A DNA stretch of 64,000 bases from Welwitschia mirabilis (GCA_051453625.1 JBOZIK010000001.1:159146901-159210900); one strand, 5' to 3'; shown: positions 11,758 to 22,931, counted from the first letter of the stretch. Made by a program: numbers and translations. The notes: generated from the sequence alone by a model not told the origin.

Positions 11758-12068
11758 ATCCTTTCTTAACTCATTCCTTGGGTAGACACCATGCTATTAC
11801 TTAAATATCTTTAACTTAAATTATGTATTATTTTATGAAGTTACCATAATTAGTAATCCTTTACTTGGATATTTTAAGATGATAAGATTAGATTCACCCA
11901 ATCTTAAGACATTTGTATGTCTATGAGCTTCATTCACAAGGAAGATTCCTTGGTTCTTTTATTCTATTTCAATGGTATGAATAATTAGTTATTTTTACAT
12001 GTTCTTACTTATTTCTTATCTCATCGTTTTACTTTTATTCTTATGAGTACTTGGTCATGTGGAAGTAT

Positions 12069-12077
12069 TTTCACAAA

Positions 12078-12109
<32 letters not shown>

Positions 12110-12120
12110 AAGAAATAAAT
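12069..12120 (+). repeat. GA-rich tract downstream of integrase
   Basis: An A/G run (repeats of AAAAG) lies ~300 bp after the integrase end. Equivalent tracts lie at 19676-19716 (element B) and 42645-42683 (element C), each just before the conserved block. It is too far from the 3' LTR to be the main polypurine tract, but may act as an internal second plus-strand priming site (inference). Confidence 0.6.
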
Positions 12121-12149
12121 ACCATGCTCTTTCATATATAAACTAAAAA

Positions 12150-12317
12150 TATGGTCACTATGATATCCTATCATAAGCACACTAGGGAAAATTTTCCCAA
12201 GAGGAGTCTTTGATAGTGTGATATAACAGCTATGGGAACTCCACTAGGAGGACAGTTGGTCATGCTATATAGGTCCTTACTCCTCTAATAGTGGTTGCAC
12301 TCCCCTCATCATGGTAG
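12150..12317 (+). repeat. Conserved post-integrase block, element A copy
   Basis: This copy contains CACTAGGGAAAATTTTCCC, AGCTATGGGAACTCCACT, TTGGTCATGCTAT and GGTCCTTACTCCTCTAATAG, then GGTTGCACTCCCCTCATC. The same order of words occurs at 19745-19900, 42723-42878 and 52632-52790. Stops in all frames argue against translation in this copy. Confidence 0.7.
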
Positions 12318-13781
12318 AATAAAATTTTANNNNNNNNNNTGCTTGTTTTCTATACTTCTTTTTGCATATAGTACCTCTACATGATCATTTTACTTTTCTG
12401 GATTCTAGTATTGATTTGATATGTAAGCTAGTGAATTCATGTTGCTTTAGTTTTTTAATCTTATCATTCACTACTTTATAACATTAGACATACTTAACAT
12501 CATCCTAATCATTTCCTATTTGAATGGTACTTTATAAATTTTTACATACTGTCATGTATTTTTCATCAAGTGATTTCACGATTATTACAAAGGGAATTTA
12601 TTAGGTTAAAATTTAGGGTAAGTAGACAATCTTCTTTATGTTTCTAGTTGTTCATTTTCATTTTATTTTTCTTTATCTATTTTATTAGGTTTTTTAAAGT
12701 CATTTTTATACTTTTTCAAAATAATATTATGGATCTGACCATTTAGTAGTTTCTTATTTCTTTTACTCATAGCTTCTATCCATGAGAATTTTTGTTTCTT
12801 TTTTTGATAGGTGACGATGTTACTTTTTGAGTTTTAATTTTTACGTTTCTAGGATTACTGAGTTCAGGCACATTTCAAGAGTTCTTCTGAGCATTACTTC
12901 CTTCTACTTAGTGCATTTTCTTCTCTTTAACACCCTATTTCTGTAAGTATCTTTTTACCATGATCATGTTATTTAGGATAATTCTTTACTTTTTACCTTC
13001 TTTCTACTTTTCTGCTGCTTTTCAACTACTTACTTGCTTTCAAAATTATTTTGGTTTTTTCTTTATTTTCAAACATCTCATTTGATTAGTGTTGTTCCAT
13101 GTCTGTCGTCTCTACAATAGATAGGATGATAATCATCCTTTTCATCCTATGTAATCTGGGACATCTTACTTCACCTATGGGAAAAATAGGATACCTTTCT
13201 AAGCATTCTTTTGAGATATTAAGTAAAAAATTTAAATTTGAAAGGATCATGTTTGGTCTTTAATGATACATATTTATGATGAATTATTTGGATATAATTT
13301 TATGTTACCTGACTAAATTTTTTGAACTTTGTCTAGTAGGGACATAGTAGCATATTCATAGAGTTTTCTTGCAATTATATTTCAGATCATCTCAAGGAAA
13401 AGAATGTTATGTTTACCCTTGTATTTTTCCCTTGTAGAATACAGTAATGAACTTTGGATGCATCATTCTTTAAGATTATCACTACTTAATTTTTATACAT
13501 TAATTTCAATATCACTATCTCACATTATGCATATACATTATCATTTTTTGAGCTATCATTGTTACATTTTATGATTCTTGTATGTGTATAACATTCATTT
13601 ATTCTATGATGATGTGCTATAGTAGGGGGCTTAAGAAAATGTCATTATTTATATTAGATAATTTGTTTTTGATATCTATTCTTACATGATTAAATTAAAC
13701 TCAATGTACATTTTTCTATTTGTTATTTATTTTAGTCTAATTAACTGATAATATAGTTGATCACCTACTTTATCAAGAACT
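12318..13781 (+). other. Element A 3' spacer
   Basis: This is non-coding spacer between the conserved block and the polypurine tract. Parts align with the C spacer (42897-44300) and, on the other strand, with element F (63053-64000). An inverted box lies at about 13105-13145 (GTCGTCTCTACAATAG...GGATGATAA), nearly the same as the PR-RT box at 7076. No ORF equivalent to C's ORF3 is seen. A 10-N gap lies at 12330-12339. Confidence 0.6.
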
Positions 13782-13801
13782 GAAGGCTAAGTAGGAAGCT
13801 A
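13782..13801 (+). promoter_or_regulatory. Polypurine tract before the middle LTR
   Basis: GAAGGCTAAGTAGGAAGCTA lies immediately before the LTR start TGTTATGATG. The C element has GGCTAAGTGGGAGACTA at the matching place and F has GTCTAAGTAGGG. It would prime plus-strand synthesis. Confidence 0.75.
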
Positions 13802-15035
13802 TGTTATGATGATAATTTATAGGAATTTGATGATGTGTTTTGAGTTTTTTTATAAGACATTATATAGTTTTGGATGCAATACTAATGATTATGAAGAACT
13901 AATACGATGATCACTATAATTCTTAGCATATTTAGAGGCATCTCAAGCTTATTTTGATACTTCATACTTTAGAAGAAGGATTTACCATGTAGAATATTGA
14001 TTTAATTTTGAGATTGAAGATGAAGAAGCCTATCATTTCCATGACAAGTAGGATGATAGCATTGCTGACATGGATAAAGGCTACAGGGTTGATAGTGGGA
14101 CCTAAAGCTAATGGTCCATCTTTTAATGTAAAGTAACATTCCCTCTATTGTCCTCATGATAGTGAGGATGATAAATATTTTCTATGATAAAAAGAATTAT
14201 CTTTGTAATGGGGTTATGTAATCCATTTGGTCTGCTATGGTTTCTTCTTTAACTTATAGGGTTTAACTTCTAGAAATTCAATGTAAAAAATTATAAATAT
14301 CCTCCTTTCCTTTACTTCTATTTCCATCTTTTGTACCTGATATTCTTGTGATGGAAGATTGAAGAACAAGAGGTCCATCCATTATCTACAGAGAGGAGTC
14401 TACCTTGGTGTTGAACTGAGTATCCTCCATTGAGGTATTACTACTTTGTTATAAGTGGATGTAAAATTTTTATAATTAATTTAAATACTCATTTCATTAC
14501 AAATGTGTTTATGTCCTTATGGTTTAAGTTGATTATAATTTAATGATAATTCTATAATTTATTTAGATCATAAGGGAAACCTTTATTAAGGTTGATTCTA
14601 TTAGTTTAGATTTGCATTGCTATTTCATTTTAATTTTACATTTGCATTTCATATTCTATTTAGCATATCTCATAGTTTACATTGGCTAGAAATAAGTGAT
14701 GAACTCTTTTTAATTGATTTGAATTATAGAGAGTTAGTTCTTATGATAAGAGAATTAAAATATAATAGAATTCATTTCATTCACATTTCATCCATTATAT
14801 TTTATCTTCATTCATCTTGCATTGCATTTTACATTATTGTTTACTTTTATTTATTAAAAGATAAACGACCAAAAATACTATTGAAAATTAATTCTCTAAA
14901 TCTAAGTCTAGTTCCTTCAATAGATTACGACATTTGAGTTAACTCTTTTCTATACTAGTGTGTGTTTTTTTCAAGCATTTTTATTTATAGGCTTTTCTAA
15001 AGGATTTAAGGATTGCATAAATTCATATAGCAATA
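13802..15035 (+). repeat. Middle LTR of composite element A
   Basis: It begins TGTTATGATGATAATTTATAGG after a PPT and ends GCATAAATTCATATAGCAATA. It is ~1234 bp and colinear with the 5' LTR. TATAAATA lies at 14292. It should be the 3' LTR of the first internal region, but no TSD follows. Instead the sequence passes directly into a piece of a different LTR at 15036. Confidence 0.85.
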
Positions 15036-15514
15036 AGCTTCATCTATGATATAGATCATGAAGACAACCTCTGTTAAGGTTTAAATCATTAGTTTAGAAA
15101 CTTTCATTGCATCTTATATTTCATAGTTTAAATCATTGTATGCTTTCATATTCTATCTAATACACTTGATACCTTAGGTTGGTTTTGATTAGTGATAATT
15201 TTCTTGATTAATCTAGGTTATGAAGAGTTGATTACAGTGATAGAGATTTGGTAGTTAGATAGATATTGCATTTAGGATAGTTTGAATTTTAATTTTCATT
15301 TGCATTGTATATTTACTTTTCTTACATTATTTATTTTTATTTTAAACCTTTACTTCTTAAAAAGCAATTCTCTAGCTTTAAGCCTAGTGTCTTTGATAGA
15401 TCATGACATTTAGGTCCACTCTCTTCTATATTAGTATGTTGTGTTTGTGCATATATTTTTGATTAATAATATTTGACTAATAATGTATCATTTGCATAAA
15501 TATGCATTATAACG
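15036..15514 (+). repeat. Truncated LTR (3' ~480 bp) of subfamily B
   Basis: Its words are homologous to the end of other LTRs: GATCATGAAGACAACCTCTG, TTAGGTTGGTTTTGATTAGTG, TCTCTAGCTTTAAGCC and TATTAGTATGTTGTGTTTG. It ends GCATTATAACG three bases before a PBS. It resembles the C LTR end more than the A LTR end. Only the 3' part exists; its 5' end abuts the end of the middle A LTR, marking a recombination or insertion joint. Confidence 0.75.
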
Positions 15515-15517
15515 TCT

Positions 15518-15535
15518 TGGCACCATTACTGGGAA
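15518..15535 (+). promoter_or_regulatory. Primer-binding site of region B
   Basis: TGGCACCATTACTGGGAA is the best-kept PBS of the window apart from element C, differing from TGGCGCCGTTGCCGGGGA by transitions only. It shows that a second internal region begins here. Confidence 0.8.
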
Positions 15536-16239
15536 AGCTGCAAGGATTTTAAAGATTATCATTAACTAGATAAGTGCTTTGGATTTTGATTCAGGTATTT
15601 GTTTGCCGTAGCATTGTATTTTTACTATAAATATTGTAATTTTTCTTTCTACATTTTTTCACATTTTTTATTTTTTGATCTATATTTTTTGAGCCTATTT
15701 TCCTATCAATTATCCTAATAACTTAGGCGAATGATGATTTAGGGTTAGGGTCTTTTTAATTACAAATTTATTTTTAGTTTTTTGCCATGTAATAAGTTGA
15801 TATCATCTCCTCTATCATCTAGATAGTACTAGAAGATGACTTATAATAGGTTTTTATTCTATTTTTTAGTGATTATTTTTTTTTCAATTTTTTGTTTTTT
15901 ATTTTTTGGTCATCTAGGATATCATTCAAATGATGATGGAGATAATAAACAAATAGATATTTTATTAGGCATGCAGAAACATGATGAAATTTGATGAAAG
16001 TCAAAATATTTAAGGGAATAAAGCTTAATTAGAAAATTATTATAAATGACTTACTCAACAAAAAATAAAAATAGGTATACATACCCAAGGTATGTAATTT
16101 CCATGATTTGAAGAAAATTGTTTTTTACTTTTATGATATTCAAACCAAATCTTTCAAATAGTAGTAGTAAAAATAATAAAATAGGAGAAAAATTGTTTCA
16201 TTTCCTTCTTATTAATGAGTAGCTTTACTTAATACAAAT
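15536..16239 (+). other. Region B leader with inverted boxes
   Basis: This is untranslated leader. Boxes lie near 15805-15845 (CTATCATCTAGATAG...GAAGATGAC) and 15907-15950 (GGTCATCTAGGATATC...GATGATGG). The layout parallels the leader of A. No conserved ORF is seen. Confidence 0.5.
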
Positions 16240-17480
16240 ATGATAGAATCCTTTAGTTCAAATACCAACATTACTATAAGAGAGACAATTCCTGGAACGA
16301 GACATAAAAGACAAAAATCTTGTAACTTATCTTCTAATGATAATTTAGAACTTAAAACTGTGAATTCTTCTTATTCATCCTTCGGATCCACTAGTAATAA
16401 TAATGATAAAAGACCACTACAAGAATATTAGTTGAAATAAGAGCTGAAGGAAGGAAAATAAAACATAGAAATTCTAAGAATAATGGAAATAAAACAATTA
16501 GCAAAATATTTTAAGAACAATTTTGGGGAACTTCAAATGATGTTAATACTAAGACCGCTTCCCTTTTCCAAAATTTTTATTTTTTCCCTTCTTCTTTCCA
16601 AACTTTAAATGAAAATGAAAATAATAATTTACAACATTTTAGGAATTTTACCTCATCTAGTAAAACATCCTACAATCATTTTAGTAAATCTCAATAATCT
16701 CCTATAACTCATTATGAAGAAAAACTAGCTTCCATGAGTTATTATGAAGAACAACCATCTTTTATAGATTATTATAAAGAACAACCATCTCCCATCCATT
16801 ATCATGAAGAACAAGATATATCTACCACAAGTACTATTTAAAAAAAAATAGCTCAATAAGACAAATTCTTAAGGAAATAATAATGAGATAAGAAAATACC
16901 AATAAGAGCTTAGAAAATTTGATTGGAATGTTTCAACAAAATTTATTACAAATTCAACAATATCAAGGTTCTTTTATATAACAAACCTATCCTACTATAT
17001 CCCACCTTGAGAAATATGAGGATAACTTCAAAATAATAAATAACAATAATTCTTGCTTCAATATAGAAAATAAAATTATGAATCAACATTAAAATTCTAG
17101 AAGATGAACAAAAAAATGGAAATAAATAATAATTCAACTCCATTACTTAACAGTAAGGATGAAGCTAATTATTTCTTAGATAATGAGCTAGATTATAACC
17201 CCATTTAATTTCTATTAGAAATAAGGATAAAACAAAATAATTAACACATGAAAAATATGAAAATTCTTTAATTGATGATAAACATAATGATTTCATTTTT
17301 TCTTGTAATAAATCTAATGAATTAAAAAATAATATCATAAAAATAAACTACTGATAAATTATGAAGAAGAAGATGATGATGATATTAAAATATTAGATCA
17401 TATCCATGGTTTTCACTTACTTTGTGATGAGGATGAAAGATTTTAATCTTTAAAATAAGTTTAACATATAAGATTAAGGG
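16240..17480 (+). pseudogene. Region B gag-like ORF with low-complexity centre
   Basis: It starts at ATG 16240. SSNTNITIRETIP resembles the A gag start (SSNVNVTLRDLIT). Near 16900-16975, NKSLENLIGMFQQNLLQIQQ matches the A gag tail (NSNIENLVNVLQQ). Between these ends the usual capsid region is absent. In its place is an Asn/Ser/Gln-rich sequence with a 30-bp in-frame tandem repeat (16710-16829). Frameshifts and stops are present. I see no protease active site after it. It looks like a gag-derived protein of a non-autonomous element. Confidence 0.6.
16710..16829 (+). repeat. Four 30-bp (10-residue) in-frame tandem repeats
   Basis: Units start at 16710, 16740, 16770 and 16800 and encode variants of YYEEQPSxIx (HYEEKLASMS, YYEEQPSFID, YYKEQPSPIH, YHEEQDIS). 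The repeat keeps the reading frame and has an acidic-aromatic-proline pattern. No other element in the window has it. Confidence 0.8.
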
Positions 17481-17519
17481 AAAATTAAGTAATGAAATAA
17501 AATCAGTGGATAATTTACA

Positions 17520-17580
17520 TTATAAAGGGAATCATCTACCACTGTCATTTGGATAATAGTCTAAGATGACAATTAGTGAC
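17520..17580 (+). repeat. Inverted box at the expected PR-RT spacer position of B
   Basis: GGAATCATCTACCACTGTCA and AGTCTAAGATGACAA match the C copies (ACATCTAGATGACAGTC, AAGATGATAGTC) that lie between protease and RT. This places the following sequence where RT should start, although no RT is found. Confidence 0.55.
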
Positions 17581-18770
17581 AATAACTCAATAATAGAAAA
17601 TGAGGATTACAGTTTAGAATTAACAGAATTATTCAATAGAAAGGAAGAAGAGTTAACTTAGGAAATATTAGAAAATCTTTCATTACATATTCAGAAATTT
17701 TCTTTCTATAATCTTTTTAATAATATTTTTGAAGACTCCACTAACTTAGAAAATAAAAATAATCTTTAACAAAACAATAATAAGTTCAATAAAGAAGAGC
17801 AAGATATAGTCAATGATATTGATAAAGACAATGAGGAAGAGGAAGATATTACCAAAAGAACATAATGAAGAAAGTAAAAAAATCATTTAACTATGTAATG
17901 ATGAAGTTAACAATGAGGAAGAGAGGAATAAAGAATAATTAATTAAAAATCAAACTTAATAAAGAATAGACTGATGTCTTTCAATGAAATAAAATAACTT
18001 AAAGATTCTTCACATGTTTTTCCATCACTTTCACTTGGACTTTTACGCAAAACCTTAAAGGACATCCCTTCTTATACTCTTATGTTTACATTATCTTATG
18101 ATCTTAACAATAATAACATTTATCTTTCTTTCCCATTTGAACATTTAAGTAATTCTCCACATCATATCCCTCTCTTTGAATTTAATAAAACACATCATCT
18201 TGAGGAGTCTACTCCAAAAATATTCCACTCTTTTCCTTCTAAAACTTCATGTGCTATAAAAAGTAACCTATTTTCCTATTTTACAAAGTCAAATTTACAT
18301 TGTATTTTTAATGACTACTCCTTTCAAAAATAAAACTTGGGATATTTTGGAACTCTAAATTGGGGTAAACCTTATCTTATTTATCTAAATTCATACTTAG
18401 AATTAAACATTAAGAAGCTTCTTAAGTATGTTAAACCTATTTTAATTACTCACTTGAAAAATTTTCTTTCAAAGCCTTAGATCGCAAATAATATCACTAA
18501 TATCTCCCATGTTCATTATTAGGCTTTGAATGAAATATATGTTTCAAATTATTTACATCATGAGTTTGATAAGAGCTTGTTTCTCTATGAGTTAAATGAA
18601 CTTTTTATCTCTTATATTACTTCTAAATCTTATGAAAAGAAAATATCATGTGATTATACTAAATGAAAAAAGCCTTATTTCCTTATTAAAAATCCATATC
18701 TTGAGTTGAATGATAGAAGGCTTCTTAATCTTACTAGATATCCTAAAGAGCCCTCAAAATCTTCTTAAAT
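17581..18770 (+). pseudogene. Unfamiliar coding stretch replacing RT-RNase H in region B
   Basis: The first part is acidic (NKEEQDIVNDIDKDNEEEED, about 17790-17850). From 18001 one frame stays open to 18768 except for a few stops (near 18331, 18478, 18520 and 18664). It contains LSYDLNNNNIYLSFPFEHL, then two related modules: PYLIYLNSYLELNIKKLL (about 18370) and PYFLIKNPYLELNDRRLL (about 18670). None of the RT, RNase H or integrase-core motifs is present. I do not recognise the family; it may be an acquired or fast-evolving internal domain. Absence of frameshifts over ~770 bp suggests it was under coding constraint. Confidence 0.5.
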
Positions 18771-19140
18771 GCTTTTTTTGATTACTTTCTATTGTTTCAA
18801 TAAGAGATTATTCTTAAATAAGATTTATCACTTCTTTATCTTTTATTTAAAATCTAAAAATTATGCTATCAAAGTTTTTTCCTTTTATTGCTTTTACCTT
18901 CAATTGATTTTATTGAAAAATGATTGTATGCCTTTTATGTTTTATTAATTAGTAAATATTTAGTTTAGTTATTACTTTTCTAAGAGAATGAAATATCCTA
19001 GGACCATAGCCTTAGGAAAAAATCTTTCTTTTCTTTTTTTAATAAAAGTGTTAAATAGATTTTAGATTTAAATAAAATTTATTTTTAGTTTGCTTTGGTA
19101 TTTAATTTTTACTCATATGTTTTTATCATTTTTTCTTTAG

Positions 19141-19360
19141 TTTTTATTATAAGTAATAAATTAATTTCTAGATGGTCAGGTCCTTAATCTTGTAGAGAAA
19201 GTACATTCTTAATGGCTTAGTTGAAATTTTTTATTTAAAAATTATGGCAATTCAAAAAAAGTGGATAAGGGTTAAAAATTCATAAATTATCAAATCTTGA
19301 ACATGATAAAAGAAATTATTTTGAAAGTTATCTTGTCATTATCTAAATTTTTTCTTAGCT
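19141..19360 (+). pseudogene. Region B: integrase C-terminal tail
   Basis: AATTTCTAGATGGTCAGGTCC, GTACATTCTTAATGGC and the following ~150 bp align with the last part of the A integrase (around 9790-9990). There they encode the KWLGPYIIEKxHLNDLVKI and LNMIEA segments. Only this tail of integrase remains in B; the 370 bp upstream (18771-19140) show no recognised coding sequence. Confidence 0.65.
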
Positions 19361-19675
19361 TATTATTTTGGTGGATGTCATGCTATTACTTGAACATCTT
19401 TTAAATTTTAACTTATATTTTGCTTTATGAATTTACCATAACTAGTAAATTTTTTTGGGTATTAAAGTGATAAGGTTGGATTCACTCAATATTAAGACAT
19501 TCAAATATCTATGAAGTTCATTTAAAGGAAGATGATTTACTTTTCTATGTTTTCTTTCAATGGTGTAAGTCTTTGGTTGTTAGGGGTGTTCTTTCTTGTC
19601 TTTTATTTTATTTCTTCACCTTCATCTTTATGAGTGTGTGATCATGTGGAATTTATTTTGAAGAAGTATGTTTAA

Positions 19676-19716
19676 AAGGAAAAAAGAAAAAGAAGAAAGA
19701 AAAAGATAGAATAATG
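19676..19716 (+). repeat. GA-rich tract, region B
   Basis: An A/G run (AAAAAGAAAAAGAAGAAAG) lies in the same relative place as the tracts of A and C, ~30-70 bp before the conserved block. Confidence 0.55.
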
Positions 19717-19744
19717 ATCATGGCCTATTGTTTTTATGCTAAAT

Positions 19745-19900
19745 ACATTATGATCATGATGCCCTACTTCACCACTATAAATTTTCCCTAGAGGAACATT
19801 TGGTAGTATTGTTAGCTATGGGAATTCTACTTGAGGATTAGTTAACCATGCTTCATGGGTTTCTACTTCTCTAACTATGGTTGTACTCCCTTTATGATGG
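19745..19900 (+). repeat. Conserved post-integrase block, region B copy
   Basis: AAATTTTCCCTAGAGGAAC, TTTGGTAGTATTGTTAGC, TATGGGAATTCTACTTGAG and GGTTGTACTCCC follow the same order as the A, C and D copies. Its retention in a element lacking RT suggests a cis-acting role rather than a coding one (inference). Confidence 0.65.
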
Positions 19901-20165
19901 ATTAAAATAAAATACTTTAAGCCTATGAAATCAATGGTGTTTCTAATATCATTAGAGGCATTGCTTATTTTCTAAACTCATTGTGTTTATAATAGTCCCA
20001 CATAGTCATTTCACCTTTGATGATTTGAGTATGTTTTGGAGGTTTAGTAGGTGAGTTCATTTCTANNNNNNNNNNNNNNNNNNNNNNNNNNNNNNNNNNN
20101 NNNNNNNNNNNNNNNNNNNNNNNNNNNNNNNNNNNNNNNNNNNNNNNNNNNNNNNNNNNNNNNNN
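19901..20165 (+). other. Region B 3' spacer ending in a 100-N gap
   Basis: Spacer similar to the C spacer (ATCATTAGAGGCATTGCTT, GGTGAGTTCATTTCTA). It breaks at Ns 20066-20165, where the polypurine tract and the first ~25 bp of the next LTR must lie. The A and C spacers are ~1.5 kb or more at this point, so much may be missing. Confidence 0.6.
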
Positions 20166-21333
20166 ATTTTGATTACTTTTGTAGGATATTTAAATAGGTT
20201 TAGTTACAATTCTGATAATTATAAAGAACTAATAGGATAGTCGCTGAAACATGTAATTCTTAGCATATTTGGAGGCATATCAGGCTTATTTTAATACTTC
20301 ATACTTTAAAATAAGTATTTACCATGTAGAAGACTAGTTTGTCTTTAAGTGGTGAAGCCTATTGTGCCCTCTATCATCTCCATGAATGGTAAATGATAGC
20401 ACTACTGATATGAATGGAGTTTACAGAGTGCATTGTGAGGCCAAATGCTAATGGATCACCTTTTGACACGAAGTGATATCCCCATTATTATCTCCACGAT
20501 AGTTAGAACAATAGCTATTTTCAATTAATGAAAAAAATGATCTTTGTAATGAGGTCATGTGATCCATGTGGACTGTGAGGATTTCTTCTCTAACTCTTAG
20601 GATTAAGCTTCTAGAACTTCAATGTAAAAATGTAAATACCTTCCCTTTTATTCACTTCATTTTCCATCTTTTATACCTAATGTTCTTGTAATAAAAGATT
20701 AACGGATAAGAGATCCATCTAATAGCTATAAAGATAAGTTTACCTTAGTATTGGGTTAAGTATCTTCCATTGAGGTGCTTCTACTTTGTTGTAAGTGGAT
20801 GTAAAAGTTCATGATTAATTCAATTTCTCTTTTAACTACTATTATGTAAATGTCCTTTATGGTTTAAGTTGATTATAGTTTTGTAACAGTTCTATAGTTT
20901 ATTTAGATCATAAGGGCAACCTTTATTGATGTTAACTTCATTAGCTTAAATATTGCATTGCATTTTCTTTATTCCATTTTACATTTGCACATTCTATTTG
21001 GGATATCTTATAGTTTATATTGGTTAGGAATAAGCGATACACTCTTCCTAATTGATCTGAATTATAAAGAACTAGTTCTTATGACAGAAGGATTAGAATT
21101 CAAATAAAACTTATCTCACTTGCATTTCATCCATTTGTATTTCATCATCATTAATCTTGCATTGCATTTACATTCTTATTTACTTTCATTCTCTAACTTC
21201 TAGCCTAATTCCTTCAACAAATTATGACATTTATATCAACTCCCATCTATACTAGTATGTGTTTTCTACAAGTATTATGATTTATAGGTTTTACTTAAAG
21301 GACTTAAAGATTACATAAATTCATACCACAAAA
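20166..21333 (+). repeat. 3' LTR of composite element A
   Basis: Colinear with 2840-4048 and 13830-15035, lacking only the first ~25 bp lost in the gap. It ends CATACCACAAAA (CA terminus mutated) and is followed at once by TGAAG, the exact TSD found before the 5' LTR. Boxes lie at about 20364-20410 and 20485-20525. Confidence 0.85.
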
Positions 21334-21338
21334 TGAAG

Positions 21339-21580
21339 AAAAGGATTTCTCTCAAACATAAAAACCCTAAATCATTAATAATTTTTATAATTATTAATAA
21401 TAAAAAGGTACCTAATGTGTTCCTAGACTTAGGGATAAGTGTTAACATTCTATCATCCTACCTATGTGATACTTTATAACTAATAGAGTGCTCTAAAATC
21501 AAAATGATCTTATCCTTAGATGACAGATCTATCACTAGGTTAAAGGAAATCATTAAAGTAGTTTTAGTATAAGCTGACTA
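21339..21580 (+). pseudogene. Element D protease, N-terminal part
   Basis: KKRISLKHKNPKS leads into VPNVFLDLGISVNILSSYLC, the retropepsin active-site segment (Asp and Gly kept). LSLDDRSITRLKEIIKVVLV and ADYL follow, matching the xLADRSxxxPxGxxEDVLVxVxxxxF pattern. The gene is cut inside ADYL by element E. Its continuation starts at about 49017. Confidence 0.8.
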
Positions 21581-22931
21581 TTTGATATCTTATAATGAAC
21601 TAGATTTAACTATGTTTATACTCAGTATTATTCTTTCCACTAGGATAACCAAGGTAGTTTTTAGAAGTTTATAAATCTTATTCCTTCCAATTTATAAGTA
21701 TGAAGAAAATGGAAAAATAAAAAAGAGAGTTTAGAATATTTTTTGTTAAAACTTCAATTTAGAAAAGGAGAGAAACAAGATAACTCAACCTTTAACCAAT
21801 TGTTCACCAATAATCCTTTATTCGAATGTTATCTAATGTTTTACCTATAATAAACTTAAAACTATTAGGCATTTTGGACTCAAATTATGGTGACATAATA
21901 TCATTCACCATATGAGTGATGGTGAACTTAATTGCCACTTAATCTTTTATGGCCTAAAAAAATAATGGAAAGTAAGAACCTTACGTACTTGAGATCCATA
22001 AAATTTAAAGAATTAGATTAAGCGATTAAAAAGCTTACTCAAATGAAATGAAACTTGATAGTTATATTTCTATTTAAGCATTTTAAGTAAAAAATAAATC
22101 ATAACTTAAAATTAAAAGCAAATAACTTTAGGTACTAAGGAAAAAATACTTTACAATAAAGGAAAAATGATGATGATGGAACTCCTTAAGAAATCCTTGA
22201 AGATAAGCTTACTCCTCAAAGATATGATTAGAAGACCATCATGACTTAAGGCTTCAAGGTTTTAAATTTCTTCAAGGTTAAAAATATTATAATGAAGGAC
22301 TTAATGTCATTTTATAAGGAGAGGTAAAGGTGAGGAATGATTACAAGCCTTTAGCTTATAGTATTAGATAAGTAGTTATAAAATGATGGCATTATGTGAG
22401 GTAGTTTTTTATCTTTTACATTTGATAGAGATTCTTATAATTAGATCAATAATTAGCTCTTAGATGCCATTGCTACTACTAATTGCTATTGTTACCATAT
22501 GTCTTCATCATTATCCTACTTAGCAATGCCACATCTCACTATGACATATCATCATCATTACCAAGATGTGTCATTGAGGATGTAAGTTACTTAAGATGTG
22601 GAATTAGATTAAGGCCATAACTACATTTAATCTAATTTTCTATGATAATTTAGTAACATAAGAATGAAGGTGTTTTGTATAGATTAACAAGTTGATTAGT
22701 TAATCTAGATGATGATGTTAACATTTTAGGTCAAATTATTACCAACTTTTAAGCATGTCTTTCAAATGTGATAATTATCCTACAAGTATTATGGAAAAAA
22801 TAATAAGTCCAAAATTCTTATGAAAAATTAATAGAAGTCATGTTTTTATGATAATTAGTCATATTAATATTTTTCATAAAGATAAATTAATCAATTAACT
22901 TATTTGTAATGTTAATCTTTAGATGTTAATA
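21581..22931 (-). repeat. 3' LTR of element E
   Basis: Colinear with 30319-30896 joined to 48260-49018. Shared words include AATGAACTAGATTTAACTA, TTAGAAAAGGAGAGAAACAAG, TGATGGTGAACTTAA and ATGACATATCATCATCAT. On the minus strand it begins at 22931 next to the polypurine tract and ends near 21581 in D's protease. Confidence 0.85.

Larger units (their letters stand above)
2812..21338 (+). mobile_element. Element A: composite Ty3/gypsy (Athila-like) element with TSD TGAAG
   Basis: TGAAG at 2812-2816 directly precedes an LTR starting TGTTGTG, and TGAAG at 21334-21338 directly follows an LTR end. Between these lie three related LTRs (2817-4048, 13802-15035, 20166-21333), one gag-pol with a duplicated integrase, and a second internal region B with its own PBS. 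One TSD pair around two internal regions suggests recombination between related elements after or during insertion, or an assembly join at the 100-N gaps. All reading frames are broken. Length is about 18.5 kb including gaps, longer than a usual Athila element (roughly 10-12 kb). Confidence 0.8.

Noticed and set aside
21581-21585. TTTGA (with TTGA at 49017-49020) as TSD of element E
   Set aside because: Only four bases match on the right side; GACTA gives an exact 5-mer, though neither fits perfect TG/CA ends, so the edge is given as uncertain.
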